Of a stretch of 64,000 bases of DNA, positions 52,423-61,024 are shown one piece after another. Origin of the DNA: Algibacter sp. L1A34 (lineage in GTDB: Bacteria > Bacteroidota > Bacteroidia > Flavobacteriales > Flavobacteriaceae); assembly GCF_009796805.1 (NCBI RefSeq), contig NZ_CP047029.1:2530001-2594000 (forward strand). The letters run 5' to 3'. A program made the position numbers and the translations under genes. Under the pieces are notes generated by a model, which worked only from the letters and a program-made list of their open reading frames with translations, ran no database searches and was not told the DNA's origin. The stretch's first letter is position 1, and every line of letters starts with the position of its first letter.

Positions 52423-54231
52423 TTAAAAGCAATATTTATTTTCGGCCTTCACTTTTTCGGCTATTTCGTTACGTAAATCTACAATGTCTGGATAGTTTTG
52501 ATATTTTGTAAAACGTTTAAGTCCCATAAGCATCATACGTTGTTCATCACCTTCAGCAAAAGAAATGATACTTTCCTTTCCTTTTTCTTCGATAATATCT
52601 ACAGCGTGATATAAGTATAATTTAGACATTGCAATTTGAACAGATTGAGAATCGGCTCCAAAGCGTTTGGCATTTTTTTCAGTTCTTAAAATGGCAGATT
52701 CAGCCATATAAATTTCAATTAAAATATCGGCAGCAGCTATAAGTAATTGTTGGTGCTTGTCTAGATCTGGACCAAATTTTTGAACAGCTCCTCCGGCAAC
52801 CATTAAAAAAGTCTTTTTCAACTTATTAATCATTACTTTTTCTTCTGAAAATAATTCTGAAAAATCAGGAGTCTCGAAAGATGGAATACCCATTAATTCT
52901 TCTTGAACTTTAGAAGCAGGGCCTAATAAATCCACATGACCTTTCATGGCTTTCTTAACTAACATACCAACAGAAAGCATACGATTAATTTCGTTTGTAC
53001 CTTCATAAATACGTGCTATTCTAGCATCTCTCCAAGCAGATTCCATTGGAGTTTCTTCCGAAAACCCCATACCACCAAATATTTGAATACCTTCATCTGC
53101 AGCGTGTTGTACATCTTCAGAGACAGCTACTTTTAAAATAGAACATTCAATAGCATATTCTTCAACACCTTTTAACTCCGCTTCTTGATGTGTGTTTCCA
53201 GCAGCTTCTCTCATAGAAATTCTATCTTCTATGTTTTTTGCAGCTCTATAAGTTGCAGATTCACCTACATATGCATTTGTGGACATCTCGGCTAATTTCA
53301 CTTTAATAGCTCCGAAATCTGAAATTGGTGTTTTAAATTGTTTACGTTCATTAGCGTAATTTACGGCAGTAGTTAAAATTCTTCTTTGAGAATCTAAACA
53401 TGCAGCAGCTAATTTAATACGACCAACGTTTAACGCATTCATTGCAATTTTAAATCCTTCTCCACGACCTGCTAACATACTGTTAACTGGTACTACAGTG
53501 TCATTAAAGAATACTTGGCGCGTTGATGATGCACGAATACCTAATTTGTGTTCTTCTTCACCTAAAGTTATACCGTTTGGATTTTCTTTATCAAATTCAA
53601 CAATGAAACCTGTGATGTTTTTGTCGTCTTCAATACGAGCAAAAACAATCATCACACTACAGAAACCTGCATTTGAGATCCACATTTTTTGTCCGTTAAT
53701 TTTATATGTTTTTCGGTCTTCCGATAGGGTAGCAGTCGTTTTTCCAGAATTGGCATCAGATCCAGCTCCAGGCTCTGTTAAACAGTATGCTCCAAACCAC
53801 TCACCAGAAGCTAATTTAGGTACGTATTTTTGTTTTTGTTCCTCTGTACCATAAAGCGTAATTGGCATAGTACCAATTCCTGTATGAGCACCAAAAGCAG
53901 TACTGAAAGAACCTGTTCCAGAAGAAATGTAATCACAAGTTAATACCGTAGAAACAAATCCCATTCCCATTCCACCAAAAGCTTCAGGAACAGCAACACT
54001 TAAAAAGCCCATATCTCCAGCTTTACGCATAACTTCTTCAGTTAGCGCATAGTCTTTAGCTTCAAAACGTGCTTTATGAGGAATGATTTCACGATCATTA
54101 AATTCCATTACAGATTCTTTCATCATTGTTTGCTCTTCTGAAAAATCTTCAGGAGTAAACACATCTTCACAATTTGTTTCTTTTACTAAGAATTGACCAC
54201 CTCTTAAGATGTCTTTTTCAGTTGCTTCCAT
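52423..54231 (-). CDS. fadE: Acyl-CoA dehydrogenase, FadE-like
   Basis: 602 aa from the ATG at 54231. The reading frame continues upstream to 54309, but that extension overlaps the end of fadA and is not family-like. Acyl-CoA dehydrogenase domains in order: FGGMGMGFVSTVLTCDYISSG, YCLTEPGAGSDANS, WISNAGFC, and the catalytic-Glu region RIARIYEGTNEINR; a C-terminal extension of about 170 residues follows. Catalyses the first beta-oxidation step. Last gene of MarR-fadN-fadA-fadE, the same order as B. subtilis fadNAE. Confidence 0.93.
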   Translation of the reverse strand: MEATEKDILRGGQFLVKETNCEDVFTPEDFSEEQTMMKESVMEFNDREIIPHKARFEAKDYALTEEVMRKAGDMGFLSVAVPEAFGGMGMGFVSTVLTCDYISSGTGSFSTAFGAHTGIGTMPITLYGTEEQKQKYVPKLASGEWFGAYCLTEPGAGSDANSGKTTATLSEDRKTYKINGQKMWISNAGFCSVMIVFARIEDDKNITGFIVEFDKENPNGITLGEEEHKLGIRASSTRQVFFNDTVVPVNSMLAGRGEGFKIAMNALNVGRIKLAAACLDSQRRILTTAVNYANERKQFKTPISDFGAIKVKLAEMSTNAYVGESATYRAAKNIEDRISMREAAGNTHQEAELKGVEEYAIECSILKVAVSEDVQHAADEGIQIFGGMGFSEETPMESAWRDARIARIYEGTNEINRMLSVGMLVKKAMKGHVDLLGPASKVQEELMGIPSFETPDFSELFSEEKVMINKLKKTFLMVAGGAVQKFGPDLDKHQQLLIAAADILIEIYMAESAILRTEKNAKRFGADSQSVQIAMSKLYLYHAVDIIEEKGKESIISFAEGDEQRMMLMGLKRFTKYQNYPDIVDLRNEIAEKVKAENKYCF

Positions 54232-54257
54232 TTTATAGTTTAGTATTAAGTTTTTTA

Positions 54258-55451
54258 TTAGTTTAAAAATTCGAATATTCCACAAGCACCTTGACCTGTA
54301 CCAACACACATGGTAACTGCACCATATTTACCTTTCATGTCGCGCTTACGCATTTCGTCAAAAAGTTGTACAGATAATTTTGCTCCGGTACATCCTAATG
54401 GGTGACCCAATGCAATAGCACCACCGTTTACGTTAATGATATCTGGGTTAAGACCTAACTCTCTAATTACCGCTAAAGATTGTGAAGCAAAAGCTTCGTT
54501 TAATTCAATTAAAGATAAATCGTCTTGTTTTAATCCGGCTTGTTTTAATGTTTTTGGAATTGCTTTTACTGGCCCAATTCCCATGATACGAGGTTCCACA
54601 CCTGCAGCAGCATAGTTTACCATTCTTGCAATGGGCTCTAATCCTAATTCCTTAACCATGTCTTCACTCATAACCATTACAAATGCAGCACCATCACTCA
54701 TTTGCGACGAGTTACCAGCTGTAACACTTCCTCCAGCAGCAAATACGGCTCTTAGTTTTGCTAAAGCTTCTTTACTAGTTCCTGCGCGAGGACCTTCATC
54801 TTTAGTTACTGTATAAGATTTTGTAGCTTTCTTTCCGTTAGCATCAATGTAAGTTTGTTCTACTTCAATGGGTACTATTTGATCTTGAAAACGATTTTCA
54901 GCTTGCGCTCGTAATGCTTTCATGTGAGAATTGAATGCAAATTCATCTTGATCTTCACGAGATACTTTGAATTGGTTTGCTACAGCTTCTGCAGTATTTC
55001 CCATTCCCCAATAATAATCTTCGTGACCAGCTTTTACAATGGCATCGTAATTTAACTCTGGTTTAAAACCTGTCATTGGTACACTACTCATGCTTTCTGC
55101 TCCGCCTGCAATGATACAATCTGCCATTCCTGCTTGAATTTTTGCAGTTGCCATTCCAATAGTTTCAACTCCAGAAGAGCAAAAACGATTTACAGTTACA
55201 CCTGGAACATCTACAACTTCTAATCCCATTAAAGAGATTAAACGAGCCATATTAAGTCCTTGTGCACCTTCTGGCATGGCGTTACCAACAATAACATCAT
55301 CGATACGTTTTGGGTCTAGATTAGGCAATTCTTTCATCATATACTTGATGGTTTCTGCTGCCAATTCATCTGTTCTTTTAAAACGAAATACGCCTTTTGG
55401 TGCTTTACCAACTGCGGTTCTATATGCTTTTACTATATATGCTGTTTTCAT
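54258..55451 (-). CDS. fadA: Acetyl-CoA acyltransferase (3-ketoacyl-CoA thiolase)
   Basis: 397 aa. Nucleophile C91 (VNRFCSSGVETIG), H350 in GGAIALGHPLGCTGA and C382 in CVGTGQG form the thiolase triad. Last step of beta-oxidation. Five bases after fadN; 26 bases before fadE. Confidence 0.95.
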   Translation of the reverse strand: MKTAYIVKAYRTAVGKAPKGVFRFKRTDELAAETIKYMMKELPNLDPKRIDDVIVGNAMPEGAQGLNMARLISLMGLEVVDVPGVTVNRFCSSGVETIGMATAKIQAGMADCIIAGGAESMSSVPMTGFKPELNYDAIVKAGHEDYYWGMGNTAEAVANQFKVSREDQDEFAFNSHMKALRAQAENRFQDQIVPIEVEQTYIDANGKKATKSYTVTKDEGPRAGTSKEALAKLRAVFAAGGSVTAGNSSQMSDGAAFVMVMSEDMVKELGLEPIARMVNYAAAGVEPRIMGIGPVKAIPKTLKQAGLKQDDLSLIELNEAFASQSLAVIRELGLNPDIINVNGGAIALGHPLGCTGAKLSVQLFDEMRKRDMKGKYGAVTMCVGTGQGACGIFEFLN

Positions 55452-55456
55452 TTTTC

Positions 55457-57865
55457 TTAGTTTCTTAAAGGTTTTCCTTTGGTTAACATGTGTTGAATTC
55501 TTTCCAAAGTTTTACGCTCTGTACAAAGTGAAAGGAATGCTTCACGTTCTAAATCCAATAGATATTGCTCGGTTACTAAAGTAGGTTCTGATAAGTCGCC
55601 TCCAGCCATAACGTAAGCTAGTTTATTAGCAATTTTCATGTCGTGTTCACTAATGTATTTAGAATCTTTCATGGAATCTGTTCCTACTAAAAACATACCT
55701 AAAGCCTGTTTGCCTAATACCTTAACATCTGTACGTTTTATAGGTTGTGTGTAACCCATATTCGCCATTAATTTAGCATGTTCTTTAGCTACAGCAATTT
55801 GGCGGTCTTTATTAACTACAACAATATCTTTTCCTTTTTGTAAAACGCCCATATCAAAAGCTTCGTAAGCCGAAGTTGATACTTTTGCCATACCAATAGT
55901 TAAAAAGTATTCCTGAAGTGTATTTAACTGCACATCTCCTTTTCTGAAAGTATCTGATGCTCTTAAAGCCATTTCTTTAGAACCACCACCACCAGGGATA
56001 ACACCAACACCAAACTCTACAAGTCCCATGTAAGTTTCTGCTGCTGCGACGACTTTATCTGCATGTAATGATAATTCACAACCACCACCTAAGGCCATAC
56101 CGTGAGGTGCGGAAACTGTTGGGATTGAAGAATAACGCATGCGCATCATGGTATCTTGGAAGTATTTAATAGCCATATTAAGCTCATCATACTCTTGCTC
56201 TGCAGCCATCATGAAAATCATGCCTATGTTTGCACCAACCGAGAAGTTTGCAGCTTGATTACCAACAACTAAACCAGCAAAATCTTTTTCGGCTAAGTCG
56301 ATAGCTTTATTTAACCCAGCTAAAACGTCTCCACCAATGGTGTTCATTTTAGATTGGAATTCTAGGTTAAGTATGCCGTCCCCAATATCTTCAATAACAA
56401 CACCAGAGTTTTTAAACACTTCGTTTGTTTTTCTAATATTATCAAGGATGATAAAACTGTCTTGACCAGGTATTTTAGTTTGTTTTTTAGAAGCGATATC
56501 ATAAAAGAAAGAAGCGCCTTCTTTTATAGAATAAAAAGAGGTGTTACCAGAAGTAAGCATCTCATTAACCCAAGCAGCAGGCTCTAGGCCTTCAGCTTTC
56601 ATTAATTCGATTCCTTTTTCTACTCCAATAGCATCCCAAATTTGGAAAGGTCCATGTTCCCAACCAAAACCAGCTTTCATGGCATCATCAATCTTATAAA
56701 GCTCTTCTGAAATTTCTGGAATACGATTAGATACGTAAGCAAATAATGCTGTGAAGCTTTTTCTGTAAAACTCACCCGCTTTATCTTTTCCTTTTACTAA
56801 TACTTTAAAACGGTCTACTACTTTATCAATCGTTTTCGTAAGTTCTAAAGTTGCAAATTTTGCACGTTTAGCCGAACGATATTCTAAGGTGTTTAAGTCT
56901 AATGATAAAATTTCTTTAGATCCATCTGCAGACACTTGTTTTTTGTAAAAACCTTGTCCTGTTTTGCTTCCTAACCATTTGTTCTCCATCATAGTATTGA
57001 TGAAATCTGGTAATTTAAACAATTCTAAACGTTCGTCATTTTTACAGTTTTCTGCAATACCGTTTGCTACGTGAACCAAAGTATCTAAACCTACAACATC
57101 TACCGTACGGAAGGTTGCCGATTTTGGACGACCAATTACTGGTCCAGATAATTTATCTACTTCTTCAATAGTTAAATCTAAATCTTTAACCGCATGAAAT
57201 AAACTTTGAATGCTGAAAATACCAACTCTGTTTCCGATAAATGCCGGTGTATCTTTTGCAATTACCGAGGTTTTGCCAAGAAATTGTTCACCATAACCAT
57301 TCAAGAATTCTAAAACAGAAGCATCTGTTTTTGGTCCAGGAATAATTTCAAATAATTTTAAGTAACGCGCAGGGTTAAAGAAGTGTGTTCCGCAGAAATG
57401 TTTCTGGAAATCTTCACTTCGTCCTTCACTCATAAATTTTATTGGAATACCAGAAGTGTTAGATGTAATTAACGTGCCTGGTTTACGATATTTCTCTAAG
57501 TTTTCAAACACCATTTTTTTGATGTCTAGTCTTTCAACTACAACTTCCATAATCCAATCTGCATCGGCTACTTTAGCTATATCATCTTCTAAATTACCTG
57601 TGGTAATTCTACTAGCGAAATCTTGATGATAAATTGGAGATGGTTTTGATTTTAACGATGCCATAAGTGCATCATTAACCAATCTATTTCTAACTATTTT
57701 GTCTTCTAAAGTTAATCCTTTAACTTTTTCTTTGTCGTTAAGTTCTCTTGGAACAATGTCTAGTAACAGGACATCTACGCCAATATTAGCGAAATGACAA
57801 GCTATACCGCTTCCCATAATTCCGGAACCAATAATTGCGATTTTTTTTATTCTACGTTTGCTCAT
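55457..57865 (-). CDS. fadN: 3-hydroxyacyl-CoA dehydrogenase / enoyl-CoA hydratase, FadN type
   Basis: 802 aa fusion. The dehydrogenase half comes first (IIGSGIMGSGIACHFA NAD loop; CGTHFFNPARYLKLFEIIPG with catalytic His and Glu). The hydratase half follows (about 490-720: NFSVGANIGM, HGMALGGGCELSLHAD oxyanion hole). This is the B. subtilis FadN order, opposite to E. coli FadB. Two middle steps of beta-oxidation. Nine bases after the MarR gene. Confidence 0.94.
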   Translation of the reverse strand: MSKRRIKKIAIIGSGIMGSGIACHFANIGVDVLLLDIVPRELNDKEKVKGLTLEDKIVRNRLVNDALMASLKSKPSPIYHQDFASRITTGNLEDDIAKVADADWIMEVVVERLDIKKMVFENLEKYRKPGTLITSNTSGIPIKFMSEGRSEDFQKHFCGTHFFNPARYLKLFEIIPGPKTDASVLEFLNGYGEQFLGKTSVIAKDTPAFIGNRVGIFSIQSLFHAVKDLDLTIEEVDKLSGPVIGRPKSATFRTVDVVGLDTLVHVANGIAENCKNDERLELFKLPDFINTMMENKWLGSKTGQGFYKKQVSADGSKEILSLDLNTLEYRSAKRAKFATLELTKTIDKVVDRFKVLVKGKDKAGEFYRKSFTALFAYVSNRIPEISEELYKIDDAMKAGFGWEHGPFQIWDAIGVEKGIELMKAEGLEPAAWVNEMLTSGNTSFYSIKEGASFFYDIASKKQTKIPGQDSFIILDNIRKTNEVFKNSGVVIEDIGDGILNLEFQSKMNTIGGDVLAGLNKAIDLAEKDFAGLVVGNQAANFSVGANIGMIFMMAAEQEYDELNMAIKYFQDTMMRMRYSSIPTVSAPHGMALGGGCELSLHADKVVAAAETYMGLVEFGVGVIPGGGGSKEMALRASDTFRKGDVQLNTLQEYFLTIGMAKVSTSAYEAFDMGVLQKGKDIVVVNKDRQIAVAKEHAKLMANMGYTQPIKRTDVKVLGKQALGMFLVGTDSMKDSKYISEHDMKIANKLAYVMAGGDLSEPTLVTEQYLLDLEREAFLSLCTERKTLERIQHMLTKGKPLRN

Positions 57866-57874
57866 TTTATTTAA

Positions 57875-58321
57875 CTAGTTGTCGTTTGGTGTATATATTT
57901 TTTTGTTGGAAACCATATTTAGAATCACATCGGCTACCTCATTGAAGTGCTTTAGTTTTTCATCGGTGATATTGTTTTTTATTTTATCATTAAAGGTTAA
58001 AACGCGATCTTTAGAATAGTTACGTTTTTGAATTCCGAAAGGTGTTAGCTTGATAATTACACCACGACCATCTTCTGGATTAGGGTGTCTGTCAATCAAA
58101 CCTTTTATTTCCATAGCTTTTAAAATTCGAGAAAGGCTTGTAGCTTCCATTCCCATCTTGGGGCCTAAAGCTGTAGATGGTGTTCCTTTTTCTGGATCTA
58201 TACTTAATAAGGTAAACCCCGTTGCCATAGTACTATCAAATTTTAAAGCTTCTTCATTATACATTTTTTGAACAGCAAGCCAGGTTGTTCGTAAAACGTA
58301 ATCTATAGTTCTATCTTTCAT
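57875..58321 (-). CDS. MarR-family regulator of the beta-oxidation operon
   Basis: 148 aa from the ATG at 58321. The frame extends upstream to 58366, but the promoter box TATATTTG lies at 58341-58348, between the two, so the longer start would not be transcribed. Winged-helix MarR core: FTLLSIDPEKG, MEATSLSRILKAMEIKGLIDRHPNPEDGRGVIIKLT. First gene before fadN; a perfect 26-bp palindrome just upstream of its promoter box is its likely operator. Probably releases DNA on an acyl-CoA signal. Confidence 0.9.
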   Translation of the reverse strand: MKDRTIDYVLRTTWLAVQKMYNEEALKFDSTMATGFTLLSIDPEKGTPSTALGPKMGMEATSLSRILKAMEIKGLIDRHPNPEDGRGVIIKLTPFGIQKRNYSKDRVLTFNDKIKNNITDEKLKHFNEVADVILNMVSNKKIYTPNDN

Positions 58322-58340
58322 ATAAAGAGGTTGTTGTTTC

Positions 58341-58348
58341 CAAATATA
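58341..58348 (-). promoter_or_regulatory. Promoter -7 box of the MarR-fad operon
   Basis: TATATTTG on the minus strand, 19 bases before the ATG at 58321. It fixes the start of the MarR gene. Confidence 0.7.
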
Positions 58349-58352
58349 GTAA

Positions 58353-58378
58353 AATTTATTATGCACGCATAATAAATT
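58353..58378. promoter_or_regulatory. Perfect 26-bp palindrome, probable MarR operator
   Basis: AATTTATTATGC (58353-58364), AC, GCATAATAAATT (58367-58378). Two 12-bp arms with no mismatch, starting five bases upstream of the -7 box, so a bound dimer would cover the -33 region and block RNA polymerase. Confidence 0.75.
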
Positions 58379-58421
58379 ATTATTATTTTAGTTAAACTTT
58401 TACTAAGAATGCAAGATTTTG

Positions 58422-60191
58422 TTAGCCTCTGTAGATTTTCTCGATAAGAGAAAAGTACTTTTGTTTTATAACTTTACGCTTCATCTTCATGGTTGGCGTT
58501 AGATGTCCGGCATCTATAGACCAAATGTCTGGAGTGATTTCGAATTTCTTAATTTGTTCCCATTTCCCAAAGTTCGCATTTGCAATATTAATCTCTTCTT
58601 GAATTCTAGCAAGTAATTGCATATTCAGTATTATATCTTCGTTACTAGTAAATGGAATATCGTGGCGTTTAGCCCATTCCTTAACGAAATCGTAATTTAC
58701 TTGTATTAAAGCTGCTGGCATTTTTTCGCCTTCGCCAATAACCATAATCTGCTCTATAAATCGAGATTGTTTAAATTCATTTTCAAGCAGGGCAGGTGCT
58801 ACATATTTACCGCCCGAAGTTTTGAACATTTCTTTTTTTCTATCGGTTATTTTAAGAAAACCATTGAGGTCTATTTCTCCAATATCACCGGTGTGGAAAT
58901 AACCACCCTTAATAGCTTCAGCTGTTTTAGCATCATCCTTGTAATAACCTATCATAACATTTGGGCCTTTTACTAGTATTTCACCATCTTCAGCAATTTT
59001 AACTTCAACATCATCAATTACTTTACCTGTAGTTCCAACTCTAAAGCCTCCGTTACGCATATCATTTACAGATATAACAGGTGAAGTTTCGGTTAATCCA
59101 TAACCTTCCATTATAGGTAAACCTGCAGCAGCAAATATTCTAGTAAGTCTAGGTTGTAGTGCGGCACTGCCAGAAACCATGATGTCTAAATTACCACCAA
59201 GGCCTTCTTTCCATTTACTAAAAATAAGTTTTCGAGCAATTTTTAGTTGAAATTCATACCACCAACCATTTTGACCGTAAGGTTCAAATCTTAAGCCTAA
59301 GTTGACAGCCCAGAAGAAAAGTGATTTTTTTATGCCTGTTAACTCACTACCTTTTGCAATAATTTTATCATATACTTTTTCGTATAAACGCGGAACAGCC
59401 GTCATAACGTTAGGTTTAATCTCTTTTAGATTATCGCTCATTTTTTCGATAGATTCTGCAAAGTAAATTTCAGCACCACAATATTGATATAAATACAGTA
59501 TCATACGTTCAAAAACATGACATACAGGCAAAAAACTTAATGTTTTTGATTTGCCGTATTTAAAAGGAACACGGTTTTCGCTATTCAAAACGTTTGAAAC
59601 TAGGTTGTTATGAGATAGCATAACACCTTTAGGTTTTCCTGTGGTTCCAGAGGTGTAAATTAATGTTGCTAAATCGGATGAGTTTACTGCGTCTTTTTTA
59701 GCTTCAACTTCAGGTTGGTTCTGTTTGTCTTCACCTAATTTAAGAACTTCTTTCCAACTATTTTCATCTTTGATATCATCAAAGGTATAAACATTTTTAA
59801 GTTTTGTATTCGCTTTAATAGCGTTTAGTTTTTCTAGAATTTCATTATCTGAAACAAAACAATAGATAGACTCTGAATGATTTAAAATATATTCGTAATC
59901 TTCTGCGCAAATTGTTGGGTAAATAGGTACATTTTGAGCTCCAACTTGCAATACGCCAATATCTAGAATGTTCCATTCTGTTCTATTTGTTGAAGAAATT
60001 ACCGCAATTTTATCGTTTGGTTTAACACCTAGCCTTAATAAACCTCGACTTATAGCATTGGCCTGATCTACGTATTCTTGTGACGAGGTAGCTTGCCATT
60101 CTCCATTATGTTTTGTGTTAAAGGCTTTATCTAAATTATATGTTTTTAATTGGTGATAAGGAAAGTCAAAAAGTCTGGTGATTTTGGTCAT
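58422..60191 (-). CDS. Long-chain acyl-CoA synthetase (FAA1/FadD type)
   Basis: 589 aa adenylate-forming enzyme. ATP/AMP motif YTSGTTGKPKGVMLSH; GYGLTETSPVISVND; TGDIGEIDLNGFLKITDRKKE; the C-terminal lysine is in PTMKMKRKVIKQKY. Activates fatty acids for beta-oxidation. Upstream of the MarR-fad operon on the same strand with 100 bases between. A loose match to the 26-bp operator lies about 50-70 bases before its ATG, so the two units may be co-regulated. Confidence 0.93.
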   Translation of the reverse strand: MTKITRLFDFPYHQLKTYNLDKAFNTKHNGEWQATSSQEYVDQANAISRGLLRLGVKPNDKIAVISSTNRTEWNILDIGVLQVGAQNVPIYPTICAEDYEYILNHSESIYCFVSDNEILEKLNAIKANTKLKNVYTFDDIKDENSWKEVLKLGEDKQNQPEVEAKKDAVNSSDLATLIYTSGTTGKPKGVMLSHNNLVSNVLNSENRVPFKYGKSKTLSFLPVCHVFERMILYLYQYCGAEIYFAESIEKMSDNLKEIKPNVMTAVPRLYEKVYDKIIAKGSELTGIKKSLFFWAVNLGLRFEPYGQNGWWYEFQLKIARKLIFSKWKEGLGGNLDIMVSGSAALQPRLTRIFAAAGLPIMEGYGLTETSPVISVNDMRNGGFRVGTTGKVIDDVEVKIAEDGEILVKGPNVMIGYYKDDAKTAEAIKGGYFHTGDIGEIDLNGFLKITDRKKEMFKTSGGKYVAPALLENEFKQSRFIEQIMVIGEGEKMPAALIQVNYDFVKEWAKRHDIPFTSNEDIILNMQLLARIQEEINIANANFGKWEQIKKFEITPDIWSIDAGHLTPTMKMKRKVIKQKYFSLIEKIYRG

Positions 60192-60368
60192 GGGCTATAA
60201 TTATTCTAGGCTGCAAAATAGCAAATAAAATAAGATTATCAAATAATGCGCCATAAAAGTGGTGGATTCTTATAAATCTTTATTGATTTTTATCAAATTT
60301 GTATTACTTAAGAGTCTGGTTTGCGTTTTATTTCTATAGAATAAGCATAATTTTTTAAAAATTTGCTT

Positions 60369-60391
60369 AAATGGAGTTTCTCCATTTTTAT
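60369..60391 (+). terminator. Terminator-like hairpin in the intergenic region
   Basis: AAATGGAG (60369-60376), TTT, CTCCATTT (60380-60387), then more T. No upstream plus-strand gene explains it, so it could end a small RNA or an antisense transcript from the ligase side. Confidence 0.45.
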
Positions 60392-60938
60392 CAATTAAAG
60401 ATACCGAATTGTTGATTAAAAACCTTAATATTTAACGCTATTTTAGGTATTGAAAAACATCTTGTTTTCTCTAATATGAGTTTTTGAAGTGATTTCGTAT
60501 ACTTAATAACCGTGTTTTACAATATTATAATTTTTTTCGGAATGGGTAAATTAAAATGTTCTTTATTATAAGAAGTTTAAACTCTAATTATATTTTGGAT
60601 AAAGCTGAAAAGTGTCACAATACAATATCTTGTATTTTAATGATTTAGAGGCGTTTTCATATTAGTGCGAATTGTTTTAGATTATTTTTTAACCCAAGGT
60701 TTATTCCTTCTAATTCCATGAATAATTGTTGGTTATGGATTATTTAATTCGATAAAGTGTTTTTTTTGTTAAAGAAAACAAAATAATTCGATTTTAATTT
60801 TTTTTACAGAAAAGACTAAATTTTGATAAGGTTTTTATAAAAAAAGTTAAAAGATTGAATTATAACTTTATAAATCGAGTAACTTATGAAGTTATCGTTT
60901 AAAACAATAACTTTCTTTTTGATATATAGTCAATTAGA

Positions 60939-60950
60939 TGACAAATGTCA
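60939..60950. promoter_or_regulatory. FNR/CRP-like palindrome upstream of pflB
   Basis: TGACA-AA-TGTCA. Its centre is about 43 bases before the start predicted from the TAGATTTG box, the usual place for an activating Crp/Fnr-family protein. A second palindrome, TAACTT-ATG-AAGTTA (60880-60894), lies about 57 bases further upstream. Protein identity unknown. Confidence 0.5.
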
Positions 60951-60973
60951 GTTTTATTATTAGTGTTAGAAAC

Positions 60974-60981
60974 TAGATTTG
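60974..60981 (+). promoter_or_regulatory. pflB promoter -7 box
   Basis: TAGATTTG fits TAnnTTTG, 43 bases before the pflB ATG. Confidence 0.6.
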
Positions 60982-61024
60982 CAAAAAAATAGATAGATTT
61001 TTCAATACATTAATATACTAAGCA

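Larger units (their letters stand above)
60192..61024. other. 833-base gene-free region between the divergent acyl-CoA ligase and pflB
   Basis: AT-rich and without a convincing ORF. It holds an AT hairpin (TAAGCA/TGCTTA, about 60345-60372), a terminator-like hairpin (60369-60391) and, near pflB, the palindromes TAACTT-ATG-AAGTTA (60880-60894) and TGACA-AA-TGTCA (60939-60950) and a promoter box (60974-60981). The length suggests elaborate control of pflB or an unseen small RNA. Confidence 0.6.

Noticed and set aside
54232-54309. 26-residue N-terminal extension of fadE
   Set aside because: Overlaps the fadA 3' end and reads Cys/Trp/Arg-rich; family homology begins at the ATG at 54231.
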